Assembly (NCBI GenBank): GCA_937919125.1 | Contig: CALFOB010000126.1 | Location: 1-7,863 of the forward strand | Direction: 5' to 3' | Length of the DNA stretch: 7,863 nt | Source: an uncultured Micrococcales bacterium | GTDB taxonomy: Bacteria; Actinomycetota; Actinomycetes; Actinomycetales; Microbacteriaceae | In this document: positions 5,647 through 7,863 of the stretch, in pieces | How the letters are laid out: each line of letters begins with the position of its first letter | Numbering within the stretch: position 1 is the stretch's first letter | Translations under genes and position numbers: made by a program | Notes under the pieces: generated by a model | Told to the model about the DNA's origin: nothing | The model's input: only the letters and a program-made list of their open reading frames with translations | Databases searched by the model: none

Positions 5647-6835
5647 CTTTAATAATCTTTGTCTGTTCCTTGTAAACAGTAGGGAACAGCATTACAAAGG
5701 CCACGAATGCCAGTAGACCGGCAATCACAAACACCTCTCTCACACCGAATGCACCGATTAGATAACCAGCAACCGACATAGAGCCAATGCTTGCAACAGC
5801 GATGATTGAACCGAAAGCCGCAAAGACTCTGCCCTGAACTTCGTGCGGGGTTACCTTGATCATCATTCCAACGCCATAGCTGTTGATAGTTGCATTAGCC
5901 ATACCTGCAACGAACCAGACTCCCATGATGACCCAGTAGTTAGGGGCAACTCCAACTGCGAAGCCCGAGAGAGAAAGAATTGCCATTCCATATCCCAAGA
6001 TGATGAGCTCTGTTCTAGGCTTCACTTTCTTAGCGCTTGCAATAGCGCTGAATAGCAATGTTCCAAGTGCGAATCCAGTTCCAACAAGTCCATAGATGAA
6101 AGAGTCCGCACCCATGATGTCAGTTAGTAGGAAGACATCTCCCACGTTTACAACGCTGATGCAGAGCACCATTCCGAAGACCAGAATGACAAGGGATCTA
6201 AGAAGTGGGCTTCTAAACATGAACTTAAACCCGCCAGCCAGGTCAGTTTTCTCCCCATCCTTCAACGCCTCAGGCTTATGGTTCACCTTTATTAAGTATG
6301 GAACGAATGCAATAAATGTAGTTGCGATGGCATCGATGATGAAGGTGATGAAGTAACCCGTTTGGGCGACCAAGATACCTGCTACCGCAGGACCAAATAG
6401 TCCGGCTATGGAGAAGTAGCTTTGGATGGTTCCCATAGCTCTTCCGATATCTTCTTTCTTGGCAAGAGTGGGTGTGAGCTTGCCCCAAGTAGGTCCCACA
6501 ACTGATGCACAAGAGTTTGCAATGAAGAGAAAGAGCCAGATAGCCCAAGTGTCTAACGGTTGGCTTAGGGCAAAGATAGATGCTCCGCCGATAACAGAAC
6601 CAATTGGAATGACTTGTCTAGTGCTAAATCGATCTGCGATTGTTCCAGCTAGAGGTGCAAAGAGGATAGATGGAAGTGTTCCAACGATGAATAGAGCAGC
6701 AACTGCTGCTGGCCCCTGATCTTTCTCTCTGAATACAAGAGTAAAGATTGTTAGTTCTGTTCCTAGAAGGCTAAATGCGCGAGCTAAAGCCATGTATTGG
6801 ATTTTTGACCACTGCGTCTTTACAGGTTCAATCAT
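5630..6835 (-). CDS. MFS transporter, EntS/MFS_3-like efflux family
   Basis: A polytopic membrane protein of 401 residues from the major facilitator superfamily. The loop after the second membrane segment carries the MFS motif A variant LAGTIADRFSTRQVI (62-76). About ten to twelve hydrophobic segments are visible in two halves, joined by a charged cytoplasmic loop (KVNHKPEALKDGEKTD, 183-198). Overall character (SLLGTELTIFTLVF at the start, GPTWGKLTP at 114-122, and GRVFAAFGSI at 335-344) fits the MFS_3 group, which includes the enterobactin exporter EntS and macrolide exporters. The substrate cannot be told. The ATG lies 6 nt after the rsmD stop with only an A-rich leader and no clear ribosome binding site, so coupling to rsmD is likely. 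Its 3' end overlaps gltA by 17 nt. Placement beside rsmD, rather than a regulator or siderophore genes, gives no functional hint. Confidence 0.88.
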   Translation of the reverse strand: MIEPVKTQWSKIQYMALARAFSLLGTELTIFTLVFREKDQGPAAVAALFIVGTLPSILFAPLAGTIADRFSTRQVIPIGSVIGGASIFALSQPLDTWAIWLFLFIANSCASVVGPTWGKLTPTLAKKEDIGRAMGTIQSYFSIAGLFGPAVAGILVAQTGYFITFIIDAIATTFIAFVPYLIKVNHKPEALKDGEKTDLAGGFKFMFRSPLLRSLVILVFGMVLCISVVNVGDVFLLTDIMGADSFIYGLVGTGFALGTLLFSAIASAKKVKPRTELIILGYGMAILSLSGFAVGVAPNYWVIMGVWFVAGMANATINSYGVGMMIKVTPHEVQGRVFAAFGSIIAVASIGSMSVAGYLIGAFGVREVFVIAGLLAFVAFVMLFPTVYKEQTKIIKASSAS

Positions 6836-6841
6836 TTTTTG

Positions 6842-7411
6842 TTACTTGCTTTCTAGCCAATAGACAACAGTGTCGCCGTAGGACTTTTCTTCCGTTACTT
6901 TTAGTTCTTCTGGTAATTCAGGAATTGGTGTTCTTGAGGACCTCTCCAAGATTATTACTGCATCTTCTTTGAGGTGAGGAAGCAGTGCTGTGAGGTTTTC
7001 ATTGATTTCGGAATTAGAAACCTCGTAAGGAGGATCAATGAAAATCAAATCAAATTTGCTCGAGAAAGTGGCTAGGTAGGAAGACACTGACTTGCCTTCA
7101 GCTCTGATGTCACAGTCCAACTCTTCTTTCTGAAGAGCGGCTTTGATCATTCTCTGGTTAGTAATGATGCCGCCTAGAGCCTGCTTGTTGTTTTCAACAA
7201 GTAGGAGAGATCTTGCTCCACGGCTTGCTGCTTCAAAACCTAGAGCACCGGTTCCTGCGTAAAGGTCTAAGACATCTGCTCCATGGATAAGGTCTAATGC
7301 CTCTAGGCGATTGAAGATACTCTCGCGAATACGGTCAGATGTTGGTCTGGTTACTTTTGCTGGGGAGGCTAATGTTCTTGAGCCGGCGATTCCGCCAATG
7401 ATTCTGGTCAT
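6842..7411 (-). CDS. rsmD: 16S rRNA (guanine(966)-N(2))-methyltransferase
   Basis: A SAM-dependent enzyme that methylates N2 of G966 (E. coli numbering) in 16S rRNA during 30S maturation. The 189 residues, a normal length, contain the N-terminal RIIGG block (3-7), the family signature RPTSDRIRESIFNRL (22-36), SAM-binding motif I VLDLYAGTGALGFEAASRGA (47-66), the acidic motif II residue in LLLVENN (69-75), catalytic DPPY at 126-129 in FDLIFIDPPYE, and a C-terminal YGDT at 178-181. The ATG at 7411 has AGGGA 4 nt upstream on the minus strand, slightly close but usable. It is divergent from recG across 46 bp, a frequent bacterial arrangement, and is probably cotranscribed with the MFS gene. The family is firmly recognised; the exact modified base is by homology. 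Confidence 0.95.
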   Translation of the reverse strand: MTRIIGGIAGSRTLASPAKVTRPTSDRIRESIFNRLEALDLIHGADVLDLYAGTGALGFEAASRGARSLLLVENNKQALGGIITNQRMIKAALQKEELDCDIRAEGKSVSSYLATFSSKFDLIFIDPPYEVSNSEINENLTALLPHLKEDAVIILERSSRTPIPELPEELKVTEEKSYGDTVVYWLESK

Positions 7412-7416
7412 AGTGT

Positions 7417-7444
7417 CCCTAGCCTAACTTGTCCTAGGCTTGGG
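7417..7444. repeat. 28-bp interrupted inverted repeat in the rsmD-recG divergent spacer
   Basis: CCC-T-AGCCTA at 7417-7426 is mirrored by TAGGCT-T-GGG at 7435-7444 around an 8-nt centre, pairing 9 of 10 positions. It occupies more than half of the 46-bp spacer between two divergent genes. Each strand therefore carries a TAGGCT hexamer that resembles actinobacterial -10 elements (TAnnnT), pointing outward toward each gene. It may be a symmetrical promoter pair or a dimer operator. The repeat is seen directly; the role is not established. Confidence 0.55.
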
Positions 7445-7457
7445 CGAAGATTGACTC

Positions 7458-7863
7458 ATGTTGTTACCGCTAACGCCACTAGATCGCCTGATAGGCGATA
7501 AGACTGCCAAGGCGTTGGCTAAGAACCTAGGAATCAAGACTGCAGCTGAGTTACTGCAGCATTACCCTCGCAGATACTCCTCAAGAGGAGAACTAACCCC
7601 AATCAGTGAAATACCTGTTGGTGAGACTGTGACCCTGGTGGCGGACGTGGTTGAGGTCTATGAAAGACGGATGAAGGGTAAATCCGGAGTCATTCTTGAG
7701 GTGAAGCTAACCGATGGCCATGGTTTCGTGACAGCCACTTTCTTCAATCAAGCATGGCGCGAGAAAGATCTCAAAGTCGGAAAGCAAGGGCTCTTTGCAG
7801 GAAAAATAGGAGTCTTTAACGGCAAGCGCCAGCTCGCCCATCCTGACTATGAGTTAATCGCAG
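7458..7863 (+). CDS. recG: ATP-dependent DNA helicase RecG, N-terminal part (runs off window)
   Basis: RecG is a double-stranded DNA translocase that remodels stalled replication forks and branch-migrates Holliday junctions. The frame opens at ATG 7458 and stays open to the window end, giving 135 complete codons. The translation has the actinobacterial RecG N-terminus: LDRLIGDKTAKALAKNLGI (8-26), HYPRRY at 35-40, RGELTPISEIPVGETVTL (43-60), the wedge/OB-fold region VVEVYERRMKGKSGVILEVKL (64-84), FFNQAW at 95-100, and LAHPDYEL at 126-133. The wedge domain that grips branched DNA is thus partly present, while the helicase motor lies beyond the window. No strong ribosome binding site precedes the ATG (only GGGCGAAGA near 7442-7450), so a short-leader or leaderless transcript is possible. 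Start choice is supported by agreement of the N-terminus with the family. Confidence 0.95.
   Translation, partial: MLLPLTPLDRLIGDKTAKALAKNLGIKTAAELLQHYPRRYSSRGELTPISEIPVGETVTLVADVVEVYERRMKGKSGVILEVKLTDGHGFVTATFFNQAWREKDLKVGKQGLFAGKIGVFNGKRQLAHPDYELIA

Noticed and set aside
5634..5650. Small stem GAAGCT/AGCTTT over the gltA stop codon as a terminator
   Set aside because: Only five Watson-Crick pairs plus one wobble, mostly A/T, and no real T-run after it; too weak.
6426..6719. Open frames on the + strand inside the MFS gene (also 5843-6055 and 6096-6356)
   Set aside because: They lie wholly antisense to a clear transporter and their translations are compositionally odd, so they are shadows.
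7417..7431. IdeR-like half-site (TAGCCTAACTT) in the rsmD-recG spacer
   Set aside because: Only one half matches (about 11 of 19 overall) and neither neighbour is an iron gene.
1..7863. Search for tRNA/rRNA genes, CRISPR arrays, insertion sequences, toxin-antitoxin or defence cassettes
   Set aside because: Coding sequence with short spacers fills the window; no transposase, direct-repeat array, cloverleaf or rRNA-like stretch was seen.

Overview
This window looks like chromosomal DNA from a low-GC actinobacterium. The best fit is a small-genome freshwater Microbacteriaceae of the Luna type (Rhodoluna/Aquiluna-like). Three things point there: (i) the protein sequences are actinobacterial in style (7Fe ferredoxin, DapC, RecG N-terminus, an MshB-like deacetylase); (ii) the order typA ... 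mshB-like ... fdxA - dapC recalls the mycobacterial typA-mshB-fdxC-aminotransferase neighbourhood; (iii) the DNA is only moderately GC, with many CTA leucine codons, spacers are very short and coding density is very high. The genus is inferred by eye, not by a search.

Layout. 1-755 (+) is the 3' part of typA (ribosome-associated GTPase BipA). A perfect 26-bp palindrome flanked by T-runs on both strands ends typA and the converging FTR1-type iron permease gene (817-1623, -). The 112-bp divergent spacer at 1624-1735 has a good promoter for the iron permease, overlaid by DtxR/IdeR-like iron boxes. From 1736 a tight + strand run follows: a PIG-L/MshB-like deacetylase carrying a C-terminal membrane domain (1736-2866), a 7Fe ferredoxin (2905-3222), succinyldiaminopimelate aminotransferase (3226-4338) and citrate synthase (4363-5646). 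Gaps are 38, 3 and 24 nt, so this is probably one operon. Citrate synthase overlaps tail-to-tail by 17 nt with an MFS transporter gene (5630-6835, -), which lies 6 nt behind rsmD (6842-7411, -). A 46-bp divergent spacer with a 28-bp interrupted inverted repeat separates rsmD from recG (7458 to the window end, +), of which only the N-terminal 135 codons are present.

How they fit together. Most genes are housekeeping: translation (typA, rsmD), DNA repair (recG), the TCA cycle (gltA), lysine/diaminopimelate synthesis (dapC) and electron transfer (fdxA). The clearest regulatory story is iron: an uptake permease under a probable iron-repressor operator, facing a transcription unit that contains an Fe-S ferredoxin. 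I found no mobile element, CRISPR array, RNA gene or defence-like cassette, and no evidence for a new multi-gene system. The points most worth a second look are the layered iron operator, the deacetylase-membrane fusion, the lone FTR1 permease, and the symmetrical element between rsmD and recG.
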